The notes under the pieces were generated by a model, which did no database searches, had not been told where the DNA came from, and worked only from the letters and a program-made list of their open reading frames with translations. A program made the translations under genes and the position numbers. A stretch of 64,000 nt of DNA from Burkholderiales bacterium (GTDB lineage Bacteria; Pseudomonadota; Gammaproteobacteria; Burkholderiales; Burkholderiaceae_C). Below, piece by piece: positions 42,361 through 52,816 of this stretch; position 1 is the stretch's first letter; the number at the start of each line of letters is the position of its first letter. The DNA is taken from positions 248,001 through 312,000 of the forward strand of contig CANJJE010000001.1 in NCBI GenBank assembly GCA_947474755.1. The letters run 5' to 3'.

Positions 42361-43299
42361 TCAGTCCTCGTCGCGATCGCCAGCCAACGCCCTTTCCACC
42401 ACCGAGCGTGACAGCGTCGGCGCGAACGCCTCGATGAAGGCATAGACGTAGCCGCGCAGCCAGGTGCCGCGGCGTATTGCCAGGCGCGTCAGGTTGACTT
42501 CGAACAGGTGCCGCGCGTCGAGCGCGTGCAGTGTTCGGTCACGTTCGGCGTCGAAGGCGATCGAGGCAACGATGCCGACGCCCATGCCCAGCTCGACATA
42601 GGTCTTGATGACATCGGCGTCCATCGCGCTGAGCACGATGTTGGGCGCGAGCCCTGCCTTGGTGAAAGCGTCGTCGATGTGCGCCCGGCCGGTATAGCCG
42701 GCTTCGTAGGTGATGATCGGGTGGCGCGCCAGTTGCTCCAGCGTGATCGGGCCTTCGATGCTCAGCAGCGCGTGACCCGGCGGCACCACCACGCTATGCG
42801 TCCAGCGGTAGCAGGGCAGGGCGATCAGCGATTCGTAGTGCGCCAGCGCCTCGGTGGCCACACCGATGTCGGCTTCGCCGGAGAGCAGCATTTCGGCTAC
42901 CTGCTTGGGCGAGCCCTGATGCAGCAGCAGGGTCACATTCGGGTAGACCTCGCGGAAGTCACGCACCACCGTGGGCAGTGCATAGCGTGCCTGCGAGTGG
43001 GTTGCGGCGATCGATAGCCGGCCAGTGCTCTGCGCGTTGAAGTCATCACCGACACGTCTCAGGTTGTCCGCTTCCAGCAGCAGGCGCTCGACGATGGGCA
43101 GCACGGCTTCGCCGGGAGGCGTCAGACGGGTCAGGCGTTTGCCGGCACGCACGAAGATGTCGACGCCGAGCTCGTCTTCCAGCTCCCGGATCTGTCGGCT
43201 GATACCAGGTTGCGAGGTGTGCAGCACACCAGCCACATCGGTCAGGTTGAATCCGCAGCGGATGGCTTCGCGGACGGCTCGCAGTTGCTGGAAATTCAT
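42361..43299 (-). CDS. LysR-type regulator, CysB/Cbl subfamily (copy 2)
   Basis: A 312-residue paralogue of the regulator at 12551-13492. HTH in FNLTDVAGVLHTSQPGISRQ, CysB-type block ATHSQARYALPTVVRDFRE. Start at 43299 (MNFQQLRAVREAI), equivalent to the start of copy 1; longer frames upstream are not supported. Position beside sbp-cysTWA suggests control of sulfate or organosulfur uptake (CysB or Cbl role). It points towards the transporter genes but is separated from them by the quinone reductase gene. The 43300-43535 gap shows no gene. Confidence 0.9.
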   Translation of the reverse strand: MNFQQLRAVREAIRCGFNLTDVAGVLHTSQPGISRQIRELEDELGVDIFVRAGKRLTRLTPPGEAVLPIVERLLLEADNLRRVGDDFNAQSTGRLSIAATHSQARYALPTVVRDFREVYPNVTLLLHQGSPKQVAEMLLSGEADIGVATEALAHYESLIALPCYRWTHSVVVPPGHALLSIEGPITLEQLARHPIITYEAGYTGRAHIDDAFTKAGLAPNIVLSAMDADVIKTYVELGMGVGIVASIAFDAERDRTLHALDARHLFEVNLTRLAIRRGTWLRGYVYAFIEAFAPTLSRSVVERALAGDRDED

Positions 43300-43535
43300 G
43301 AATCGTCGCCGCGCGGGCGCAAGGTGAAGCCGACCATCGCCGGGCAGATGATTGTTGATCTGCACGCCTGCGCGCACAACGACGCAGTACTTCTAAGCTA
43401 GTTTGAAGATGGCATAAGCCTCCTCGACCCACCGACTCTCGTGATCAGGCGAGAACGCCATCCCGGCGCCGGCGGGCACTGGAGACTGGTCACGGTGATG
43501 GCGGGCTGTCGAGCGCGTGCACAGACGCATGGGCG

Positions 43536-44033
43536 TCAGGCTGACTTCCTGCGGTGGAAATCGACGTACCGGTATGTCAGGCCCTCCGGCGTGGTGTGCG
43601 TTTCGGTGGACACCAGATCGTAGGCCTCGCGCGGCCAGTCAGGGAAAAAGGCGTCGGCGTCGAAGGAGGCGTCGATCTCCGTCAGTAGCAACTCGTCTGC
43701 CTGCGGTAACGCCAGTGCGTAAATCTCTGCGCCTCCGATCACGCAGACTCGTTCGACGTCGCCTGCCATTGCCAGCGCGGCAGCCAGGCTCTGTGCTGCT
43801 TCGGCACCAGGTGCCGACCAGGCGGGGTTTCGGGTGATGACGATGTTGCGGCGACCTGGCAAGGGTCGACCGAGCGAGTCCCAGGTCTTGCGGCCCATCA
43901 CGATCGGGTGCCCCATGGTGAGGCGCTTGAACCGCGGCAGGTCACCCGGCAGATGCACCAGCAAGTGGTTGTCCTTGCCGATGGCACCGCGCTGGGCGAC
44001 GGCCGCGATCAGGGTGAGTGTCGGCTGTCCCAT
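43536..44033 (-). CDS. folA: Dihydrofolate reductase
   Basis: Reduces dihydrofolate to tetrahydrofolate with NADPH. 165 aa, normal. N-terminal LTLIAAVAQRGAIGKDNHLL, folate-site LPGDLPRFKRLTMGHPIVMG, NADPH loop GRKTWDSLGRPLPGRRNIVI and CVIGGAEIYALAL are all seen. Its usual partner thyA is here 15 kb away (59538-60365), although in many relatives the two are adjacent. It diverges from feoA. Confidence 0.95.
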   Translation of the reverse strand: MGQPTLTLIAAVAQRGAIGKDNHLLVHLPGDLPRFKRLTMGHPIVMGRKTWDSLGRPLPGRRNIVITRNPAWSAPGAEAAQSLAAALAMAGDVERVCVIGGAEIYALALPQADELLLTEIDASFDADAFFPDWPREAYDLVSTETHTTPEGLTYRYVDFHRRKSA

Positions 44034-44089
44034 GACACATTGTCGTCCCAGCTCCGCGGATGCTCAGAGGGTATGGACGTCAAAACAAG

Positions 44090-44109
44090 AACGGGTATCA
44101 TTTGCGTTC
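44090..44109. promoter_or_regulatory. Putative Fur box before feoA
   Basis: AACGGGTATCATTTGCGTTC agrees at 16 of 20 positions with the common betaproteobacterial Fur site form AATGAGAATCATTTGCATTC (written from memory). It lies 18 nt before the feoA ATG in the short divergent gap with folA. Iron-repressed control of feoAB is expected. Confidence 0.5.
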
Positions 44110-44126
44110 ACATTTGGAATGTCCCC

Positions 44127-44387
44127 ATGAATTCATCCCTGTCGATATCGACCCTGGACCGTTCGCCGTTGCATGCACGCTGCACAGTGACTGGCGTTGA
44201 GCCTCCGGCGCGTGCGCCGGAATGGAGGCAGTGGCTGGAGGAAATCGGCTTCATGCCCGGCGAGCAGGTCGAGCTGATGTCGCGCAGCGCATTCGGAGGC
44301 GATGCGCTGGTGGTGCGCGTGGGCCGGTCGACCTTCGCCTTGCGGCGCGCTGAGGCGGCCTGCATCCTGATCGAATCGTCGGTGTGA
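44127..44387 (+). CDS. feoA: Ferrous iron transport protein FeoA
   Basis: An 86-residue cytoplasmic SH3-like protein required for FeoB activity in other bacteria. Motifs EWRQWLEEIGFMPGEQVELM and FGGDALVVRVGRSTFALRRA fit the family. Start ATG 44127 is chosen; longer frames upstream run through the promoter. The stop overlaps the feoB GTG start (GTGA), coupling their translation. No feoC follows feoB. Confidence 0.93.
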   Translation: MNSSLSISTLDRSPLHARCTVTGVEPPARAPEWRQWLEEIGFMPGEQVELMSRSAFGGDALVVRVGRSTFALRRAEAACILIESSV

Positions 44388-46279
44388 ACGAAGCGGTCAT
44401 CCATGTCCACCGCGGCGGGCCGCTGGTGGCTCTGGTGGGCAACCCGAACTGCGGCAAGACTGCGCTCTTCAACCTGCTGACCGGCAGCCGCCAGAAGGTC
44501 GCCAACTACGCCGGTGTCACTGTCGAGCGCAAGGAGGGCAAGCTGATCACGCCGGCGGGCAAGACCTTGCGGGTGCTGGACCTGCCCGGCGCCTATAGCC
44601 TGCATGCGCGCTCGCCCGATGAGCGCGTCACCTGCGATGTGCTGTATGGCAGGGCGCGCGGCGAGAAACGTCCGGATCTCGTGGTCTGTGTGGTCGATGC
44701 GACCAACCTGAGGCGCAACCTGCGCATGGTGCTCGCGGTCAAGCGTCTGGGCCTGCCCTGCGTCGTGGCGCTCAACATGACCGATCTGGCGGCGCGCCAG
44801 GGGATGAAGGTCGATCCCGATGCGCTGGCGGCCGAATTGGGGGTCCCGGTGGTCTCCACCGTCGGCGTCAAGAGCGACGGCGCCGATCGGCTGCGCGCAC
44901 TGCTCGACCAGCCGGAAGTCTGGCGCCACGGCTCGAAGCATCTGACGGCGGACTCGGCCGATGAGCCCATCGTTGGCACCCAGGCCGACCACGATACGGT
45001 GCACGCCATCCTGACGCGCCTGGGACTGGCGTCTGTCGTGCCACACACGGCCAGTGATCGCATCGACCGCGTGGTGTTGCATCCGGTCTTCGGGCCGATC
45101 CTGCTGGCAGTGCTGCTGTTTCTGGTCTTCCAGGCAGTGTTCTCGTGGGCCCAGGCGCCGATGGACGCGATCAAGTCGGTGACCGATGCGACCGGCGCTG
45201 CCGTCACCTCGTGGCTGCCCGAAGGCTGGATGCGCAGCCTGATCGTCGATGGCGTGATTGCAGGTGCCGGAGGCGTGGTGGTGTTCCTGCCGCAGATCCT
45301 GATCCTTTTCTTCTTCATCCTGTTGCTGGAAGAGTCCGGCTACCTGCCGCGTGCCGCCTTCCTGCTCGACCGGCTGATGGGCAGCGTGGGCCTGAGCGGC
45401 CGTTCGTTCATTCCCCTCCTGTCGAGCTTCGCCTGCGCGATCCCCGGCATCATGGCGGCGCGCACGATCGCCAACCCGCGCGATCGACTGGTGACGATCA
45501 TGATCGCGCCGCTGATGACCTGTTCGGCCCGGCTGCCGGTGTATGCCTTGCTGATTGGTGCCTTCATCCCGGCGCGCCCGGTGTGGGGCGGGTTCGAATT
45601 GCAGGGCCTGGTGCTGTTTGGTCTGTACCTGGCCGGCATCGTCGGGGCGCTGCTGGTGGCCTGGGTACTCAAGCAATTCACCGCTCGCGGCCAGGTGCGA
45701 TCGCTGATGATGGAACTGCCGGCCTACCACTGGCCGACGGTGCGCAACGTCGCCATCGGGCTGTGGCAAAGGGTGGAGATCTTCATGCGGCGGGTCGGCG
45801 GGATCATCCTCGGCTTGACGATTGCGCTGTGGTTCCTCGCCAGCTTTCCGGCGCCTCCTGCAGGTGCAACCGGCGCCCCGATCGAATACAGCATTGCCGG
45901 CACGCTGGGCCGTGCCCTGGCGGTGGTGTTCGAGCCCATCGGGTTCAACTGGCAGATCAGCATTGCTCTGGTGCCCGGTCTGGCTGCGCGCGAGGTGGCA
46001 GTGGGCGCGCTGGGCACGGTGTACGCGCTGTCTGCCACCGGTGAGGACACCGCGCAGGCGCTGACGCCGCTGATCTCGCACAGCTGGAGTCTTGCCACGG
46101 CGTTGTCGCTGCTGGCCTGGTACGTGTTCGCGCCACAGTGCCTGTCCACGCTGGCCACTGTCAAGCGCGAGACCGGTGGCTGGGCCATGCCGCTGCTGAT
46201 GGCCGGATATCTGTTCGCACTGGCCTACGCGGCCTCGTTCATCACTTACCGCGTCGCACTGGCCTGGGGTGCCGGCTGA
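44384..46279 (+). CDS. feoB: Ferrous iron transporter FeoB
   Basis: Inner-membrane Fe(2+) transporter with an N-terminal G-protein domain. 631 aa from a GTG start, shorter than the about 770-residue E. coli form and typical for beta-proteobacterial FeoB. G1 GNPNCGKTALFNLLTG, G2 GVTVE, G3 DLPGAYSLHARSPDE and G4 NMTD are visible. The membrane part has the two Gate segments (SGRSFIPLLSSFACAIPGIM and AAREVAVGALGTVYALS). The GTG overlaps the feoA stop codon. Predicted Fur control is described with the box upstream. Confidence 0.95.
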   Translation: MNEAVIHVHRGGPLVALVGNPNCGKTALFNLLTGSRQKVANYAGVTVERKEGKLITPAGKTLRVLDLPGAYSLHARSPDERVTCDVLYGRARGEKRPDLVVCVVDATNLRRNLRMVLAVKRLGLPCVVALNMTDLAARQGMKVDPDALAAELGVPVVSTVGVKSDGADRLRALLDQPEVWRHGSKHLTADSADEPIVGTQADHDTVHAILTRLGLASVVPHTASDRIDRVVLHPVFGPILLAVLLFLVFQAVFSWAQAPMDAIKSVTDATGAAVTSWLPEGWMRSLIVDGVIAGAGGVVVFLPQILILFFFILLLEESGYLPRAAFLLDRLMGSVGLSGRSFIPLLSSFACAIPGIMAARTIANPRDRLVTIMIAPLMTCSARLPVYALLIGAFIPARPVWGGFELQGLVLFGLYLAGIVGALLVAWVLKQFTARGQVRSLMMELPAYHWPTVRNVAIGLWQRVEIFMRRVGGIILGLTIALWFLASFPAPPAGATGAPIEYSIAGTLGRALAVVFEPIGFNWQISIALVPGLAAREVAVGALGTVYALSATGEDTAQALTPLISHSWSLATALSLLAWYVFAPQCLSTLATVKRETGGWAMPLLMAGYLFALAYAASFITYRVALAWGAG

Positions 46280-46318
46280 CTCGGCACGTGATCGCCAGGC
46301 CGAACCCTTCCCGGCGAA

Positions 46319-46882
46319 TCAACGCGTCAGCTTGACGAGCTTGTCCGGGCGCTGCAAGGTCTGCCTGGACTGCGATCTGGCGCCGGCTACCTGCACCTCG
46401 ATCTTCTGCAGGCGCTTGAAGGCGTCAAACAGGCCGATTTCCACCGCCGTGAGCTTGTCGGGGTGCGTACAGCTGAATTCGTAGCTGGCGTCGAGGTCGG
46501 CGTGCTCGCTTTTCTTGTCTGCGTCCTTGCTGCCGGCTGCGGGCGCGGTCGATTGCAGGACGGCTGATTCAATGCGCGTGTCCATCAGCACGCATTGGGC
46601 TGCGGCATCCGGCTTGAACAGCGTCGCGCCGTCGTCCATCCGCTTCAGCAGGGCATCGGCTGCCTGCCGCTGTGAGGGTGTGCGTGGCCGGTGTTCAAAG
46701 CCCAGCAGGCTGTCGAGCGGGGACTCCATCTGGACGATCAAGAGCTGCTTGTCGACGGCGATGTCGAGGTGCATCAAGCCGTGCACATGGGCGGCTTTGC
46801 CGGCCTGGGCTTGAGCGGACAGGCACAGCGTCGTTGCGCAGACTGCCAGCCCATGGACGGCGTGTCGCAAAGCGTGGTTCAT
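46319..46882 (-). CDS. ZrgA-like (DUF2796) periplasmic zinc-uptake-associated protein
   Basis: A 187-residue exported protein. Signal peptide MNHALRHAVHGLAVCATTLC to about SAQAQA, then KAAHVHGLMHLDIAVDKQLL, a histidine-containing N-terminus typical of DUF2796/ZrgA proteins, which help zinc import in vibrios. A charged central segment (KDADKKSEHADLDASYEFSC) contains further potential metal ligands. Start at 46882 gives a standard signal; a start nine codons earlier is possible. Convergent with feoB, 40 nt apart. No ABC zinc transporter gene follows here. Confidence 0.8.
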   Translation of the reverse strand: MNHALRHAVHGLAVCATTLCLSAQAQAGKAAHVHGLMHLDIAVDKQLLIVQMESPLDSLLGFEHRPRTPSQRQAADALLKRMDDGATLFKPDAAAQCVLMDTRIESAVLQSTAPAAGSKDADKKSEHADLDASYEFSCTHPDKLTAVEIGLFDAFKRLQKIEVQVAGARSQSRQTLQRPDKLVKLTR

Positions 46883-46946
46883 GGCGGTTATCGCAGGGTT
46901 ATCGTGCACGCTTGATCCACCGAAGCGCGGAAGGTTCAGGCCACGC

Positions 46947-47663
46947 TCAGGGAAGCGTGGCCGCCTCTTTGCCCTGAGCCATGTGCAGTTGCATCAGGCG
47001 CTTCGCTCTCTCGGCATCCCTTGCCTTCAAGGCCGCCATGATGTCGCGGTGTTCCTGCAGCGATGCAGCCAGCCGTCCCTCCTTCAGCAAGGAGTGATGG
47101 CGGTTGAGCTTCATGACCTGCCGCATGTCCGCCACCAGCTGGTTTCGCCAGCGGTTGTCGGCGATCTCAAGCAGCCGCATGTGGAATCGTTCGTTGGCGG
47201 CGAAGAAGGCGTCGGCATGGGTCACCGATTCCTCGAGCATGCCGTGCAACGCGCTCAGCTCGGCCAGTTGCGCATCGGTGGCTTGCTCGGCCACCACCCT
47301 GACGGCGTCGCATTCCAGCAGCGACAGCAGGTGAAACACCTCGGACAGGTCGCGCTGAGAGACCTCGGTGACATAGGCGCCGCGACGCAGTTTCATCGTC
47401 ACCAGCCCCTCGGCGGCAAGCACCTTCAAGGCCTCGCGCAAGGGCGTGCGGCTGGTGCCGTATTCGGCGGCGAGTGCCTGCTCGTCGATCCAGCTGCCCG
47501 GCGCGAGCGTGTGCGACATGATCTTCGAGCGCAGCCGCTCGGCCACCTGTTGGTAAAGCGCGGTGGAGGGCAATTGCAGGCGATCACCAGTCCCGCTGGC
47601 GCCCGTCGCGCTGCGGGGCGCAACGGGTGTGGCTGGCGGCGTGGGGGGGGCGATCAGATTCAT
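46947..47663 (-). CDS. GntR-family (FadR/FCD) transcriptional regulator
   Basis: A 238-residue GntR regulator. The winged-helix domain (about 35-100) shows LRSKIMSHTLAPGSWIDEQA and the GntR signature YGTSRTPLREALKVLAAEGL. The FCD ligand domain (about 110-235) has LLECDAVRVVAEQATDAQ and ANERFHMRLLEIADN, with histidines that usually hold a metal. A Pro/Thr-rich N-terminal tail precedes the DNA-binding part. It diverges from the methylmalonyl-CoA mutase gene and is the obvious candidate regulator of the propionyl-CoA cassette, sensing an acyl-CoA intermediate or organic acid (inference). Confidence 0.93.
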   Translation of the reverse strand: MNLIAPPTPPATPVAPRSATGASGTGDRLQLPSTALYQQVAERLRSKIMSHTLAPGSWIDEQALAAEYGTSRTPLREALKVLAAEGLVTMKLRRGAYVTEVSQRDLSEVFHLLSLLECDAVRVVAEQATDAQLAELSALHGMLEESVTHADAFFAANERFHMRLLEIADNRWRNQLVADMRQVMKLNRHHSLLKEGRLAASLQEHRDIMAALKARDAERAKRLMQLHMAQGKEAATLP

Positions 47664-47697
47664 GGGTCAAGCTGCAATGTCAGCAATAGTTCTGTCT

Positions 47698-47720
47698 ATA
47701 ATTCAATTTTGCATTATGCA
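47698..47720. promoter_or_regulatory. Palindromic operator candidate between gntR and the mutase gene
   Basis: Two overlapping inverted repeats: ATAAT (47698-47702) with ATTAT (47713-47717), and TGCAT-T-ATGCA (47710-47720). The segment is AT-rich against a high-GC background and lies in the only divergent gap of the propionate cassette. It is a plausible binding site for the GntR regulator. Confidence 0.5.
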
Positions 47721-47790
47721 TGATGAGCCAGGGAAGAAATGAGGCCCACGTGCCTTCTGGTCTCGTCATGCCACGTCGAACGGAATCCCC

Positions 47791-49995
<2,205 letters not shown>

Positions 49996-50039
49996 CAGCG
50001 CCTGCGCCCCACCTCCCGAGTCATGCCGCGCAAGACACC

Positions 50040-51077
50040 GTGAGCCTGCATCCCGACGACGAGACCCTCCTGGGCGGCGTGTGCCGCAGCGAGCGGCGCA
50101 GCATCGCGAAGACGATCACGCTGCTCGAATCGACGCGCGCCGACCACCGCGTCCGCGCTGATGCCTTGCTCAACGCGCTGCTGCCGCGCACCGGGCAGGC
50201 CATGCGTCTGGGTATTTCCGGCGTACCGGGTGTCGGCAAGTCGACCTTCATCGAGGCGCTGGGGCTGGCGTTGATCGAACGCGGTCACCGTGTCGCGGTG
50301 CTGGCAGTCGATCCGTCGTCCAGCATCCACGGGGGTTCGATCCTCGGCGACAAGACGAGAATGGAACGGCTGTCGGTACACGCTCAGGCTTTCATCCGCC
50401 CAAGCCCGGCCTCCGGCACGCTGGGTGGTGTGGCCGAGAAGACACGCGAAGCCATGCTGGTGTGCGAGGCTGCAGGCTACGACGTGGTGATGGTCGAAAC
50501 AGTCGGTGTCGGCCAGAGCGAAGTTGCCGTGGCGGGCATGACCGACATGTTCATACTGCTGCAACTGCCGAACGCAGGCGATGACCTGCAGGCAATCAAG
50601 AAGGGCGTGATGGAACTGGCCGACCTCGTCGTGATCAACAAGGCCGACATCGACCCGCTTGCCGCCGCCCGTGCCGAATCGCAGATTGCCGGCGTGCTCC
50701 GTGTCTACAGCCCGCCGGGCTCGCCCCATGATCCGCATCATGCCGAAGCCGCCGCGCACTGGTCGCCTGTGGTGATGCAGTTGAGCGCCTTGCGCGGGCA
50801 GGGCATGGCCACCTTCATTGCGCACGTCGATCGCTTTCATGCGCTGCGCCGCGCGAACGGCGAATTCGCGGCTCGACGCCAGCAGCAGGCGATGGCCTGG
50901 ATGTGGGAGCTGATCCAGGCGCGCCTGCAAGCCGATTTCCGACAGCATCCCGCCGTGCGCGAGCGGTTGCCGAGCCTGCTTTGCGATGTGCGCGAATCGC
51001 GGGTCGCGCCCTCGGCAGCCGCGCGCGCATTGCTGGCCGAATTCGCGAAGCCCGTTCCTGTCGCCTCCATTCACTGA
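50040..51077 (+). CDS. meaB: Methylmalonyl-CoA mutase-associated GTPase MeaB (ArgK family)
   Basis: G3E-type GTPase that loads and protects the cobalamin cofactor of the mutase. About 345 aa. Walker A GVPGVGKSTFIEALG, AVDPSSSIHGGSILGDKTRM (switch), VETVGVGQSEVAVAGMTDMF and the NKAD base-recognition motif are present. The GTG at 50040 is the best in-frame start; a tiny frame ATG CCG CGC AAG ACA CCG TGA just upstream ends across it. Encoded 44 nt after the mutase gene, as is usual. Confidence 0.92.
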   Translation: MSLHPDDETLLGGVCRSERRSIAKTITLLESTRADHRVRADALLNALLPRTGQAMRLGISGVPGVGKSTFIEALGLALIERGHRVAVLAVDPSSSIHGGSILGDKTRMERLSVHAQAFIRPSPASGTLGGVAEKTREAMLVCEAAGYDVVMVETVGVGQSEVAVAGMTDMFILLQLPNAGDDLQAIKKGVMELADLVVINKADIDPLAAARAESQIAGVLRVYSPPGSPHDPHHAEAAAHWSPVVMQLSALRGQGMATFIAHVDRFHALRRANGEFAARRQQQAMAWMWELIQARLQADFRQHPAVRERLPSLLCDVRESRVAPSAAARALLAEFAKPVPVASIH

Positions 51078-51122
51078 TCCCCTGACGCAGGCCCGGCCTG
51101 CAACGCCTACGGAGTCCTCCCC

Positions 51123-52655
51123 ATGCACGACATCATCGAACAGCTCGACGCGAAACGCGCCCTGGCGCGGCTTGGCGGCGGCGAGAAACGCATCGCCGCT
51201 CAGCACAAGAAGGGCAAGCTGACGGCCCGAGAACGCATCGAGCTGCTGCTCGACGAAGGCACTTTCGAGGAGTGGGACATGTTCGTCGAGCACCGCTGTG
51301 CCGACTTCGGCATGCCCGACAACAAGATCCCCGGCGACGGCGTGATCACCGGCTACGGGATGATCAACGGTCGCCTCGTGTTCGTGTTCAGCCAGGACTT
51401 CACCGTCTTTGGCGGCGCGTTGAGCGAAGCTCACGCCGAGAAGATCTGCAAGGTGATGGATCAGGCGATGAAGGTCGGTGCGCCGGTCATCGGACTGAAC
51501 GATTCAGGCGGCGCGCGCATCCAGGAAGGCGTGGCCTCGCTCGGCGGTTATGCCGAGGTGTTCCAGCGCAATGTGATGGCCTCGGGCGTGGTGCCGCAGA
51601 TCAGCATGATCATGGGTCCGTGCGCTGGTGGCGCGGTGTATTCGCCGGCCATGACCGATTTCATCTTCATGGTGAGGGACAGCAGCTACATGTTCGTCAC
51701 CGGCCCCGAGGTCGTGAAGACGGTGACGCATGAGGAAGTGTCCGCCGAAGACCTCGGCGGCGCGACGACGCACACCACCAAGAGCGGCGTGGCCGACCTG
51801 TCGTTCGAGAACGATGTGGAAGCGCTGCTCATGCTGCGACGCTTCTTCAACTACATCCCGACCAACAACCGCGAGAAAGCGCCGGCGCGTCCCAGCAACG
51901 ATCCGGCCGATCGCCTGGACTGGTCACTCGACACGCTGGTGCCGGACAACGCGAACAAGCCCTACGACATGAAGGAGCTGATCACCAAGACCGCCGACGA
52001 CGGTGAGTTCTTCGAGCTGCAGCCCGACTATGCCAAGAACATCATCATCGGTTTCGTGCGCATGGAAGGGCAGACCGTGGGCGTGGTGGCCAACCAGCCG
52101 CTGGTGCTGGCCGGATGTCTGGACATCAAGAGCAGCATCAAGGCCGCGCGCTTTGTGCGCTTCTGCGATGCGTTCAACATTCCGGTGCTGACCTTCGTCG
52201 ACGTGCCCGGTTTCATGCCCGGAACCTCCCAGGAATACGGCGGCATCATCAAGCACGGGGCGAAGCTGCTTTACGCCTACGCCGAATGCACGGTGCCGAA
52301 GATCACCGTGATCACCCGCAAGGCCTACGGCGGCGCCTACGACGTGATGAGTTCCAAGCACCTGCGCGGCGATGTCAATTTCGCTTGGCCGAACGCCGAG
52401 ATCGCAGTGATGGGTGCGAAGGGCGCGGTCGAGATCATCTTCCGCGAAGACAAGGGCGATCCCGAGAAGCTCGCCGCGAAGGAGGCTGAATACAAGGCGC
52501 GTTTCGCCAACCCCTTCGTGGCCGGCGCCCGCGGCTTCATCGACGACGTCATTCAGCCGCACGAGACGCGCAAGCGCATCTGCCGTTCGCTGGTGATGTT
52601 GCGTGACAAGAAACTCGAGAACCCTTGGCGCAAGCACGGGAACATTCCGCTGTGA
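51123..52655 (+). CDS. pccB: Propionyl-CoA carboxylase beta chain (carboxyltransferase)
   Basis: Transfers carboxyl from biotin to propionyl-CoA. 510 aa. Motifs of acyl-CoA carboxylase beta subunits: [20 protein letters not shown] and [20 protein letters not shown] for the first oxyanion hole. [20 protein letters not shown] and [20 protein letters not shown] mark the second. Propionyl specificity is inferred from the cassette. ATG at 51123 is preceded by GGAG. pccA follows after a 161-nt gap that contains a hairpin repeat. Confidence 0.95.
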   Translation: MHDIIEQLDAKRALARLGGGEKRIAAQHKKGKLTARERIELLLDEGTFEEWDMFVEHRCADFGMPDNKIPGDGVITGYGMINGRLVFVFSQDFTVFGGALSEAHAEKICKVMDQAMKVGAPVIGLNDSGGARIQEGVASLGGYAEVFQRNVMASGVVPQISMIMGPCAGGAVYSPAMTDFIFMVRDSSYMFVTGPEVVKTVTHEEVSAEDLGGATTHTTKSGVADLSFENDVEALLMLRRFFNYIPTNNREKAPARPSNDPADRLDWSLDTLVPDNANKPYDMKELITKTADDGEFFELQPDYAKNIIIGFVRMEGQTVGVVANQPLVLAGCLDIKSSIKAARFVRFCDAFNIPVLTFVDVPGFMPGTSQEYGGIIKHGAKLLYAYAECTVPKITVITRKAYGGAYDVMSSKHLRGDVNFAWPNAEIAVMGAKGAVEIIFREDKGDPEKLAAKEAEYKARFANPFVAGARGFIDDVIQPHETRKRICRSLVMLRDKKLENPWRKHGNIPL

Positions 52656-52662
52656 TTTGGGC

Positions 52663-52716
52663 CCCCCAGTCGCTACGCTCCTGCCCCATGGACCCGAAGG
52701 GGCCACCTAGTGGCCC
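52663..52716. repeat. Hairpin-bearing intergenic repeat between pccB and pccA
   Basis: Starts with CCCCCAGTCGCTACGCT (52663-52679) and ends with the perfect 7-bp hairpin GGGCCAC-CTA-GTGGCCC (52700-52716), no T-run. The 17-nt opening recurs with one change after pccA (54850-54866). This looks like a short dispersed intergenic element or mRNA-stabilising structure. The rest of the 52656-52816 gap holds no gene. Confidence 0.5.
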
Positions 52717-52816
52717 TTGGGCGCCCGCCACCGGCCCGGCCAAGCCGGATCCGCGGCGGTTGCTTGATGGTGGCCTGGCTACGCCGGCCTGAACGCAAAA
52801 CAACGAGACGCTGATC

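Noticed and set aside
44108-46081. Long minus-strand frame opposite feoB
   Set aside because: Antisense shadow of feoAB, Gln/His/Arg-rich.
47664-47790. Possible cobalamin riboswitch before the B12-dependent mutase gene
   Set aside because: The gap of about 127 nt is too short and shows no B12-box or riboswitch core; only palindromes suited to a repressor.
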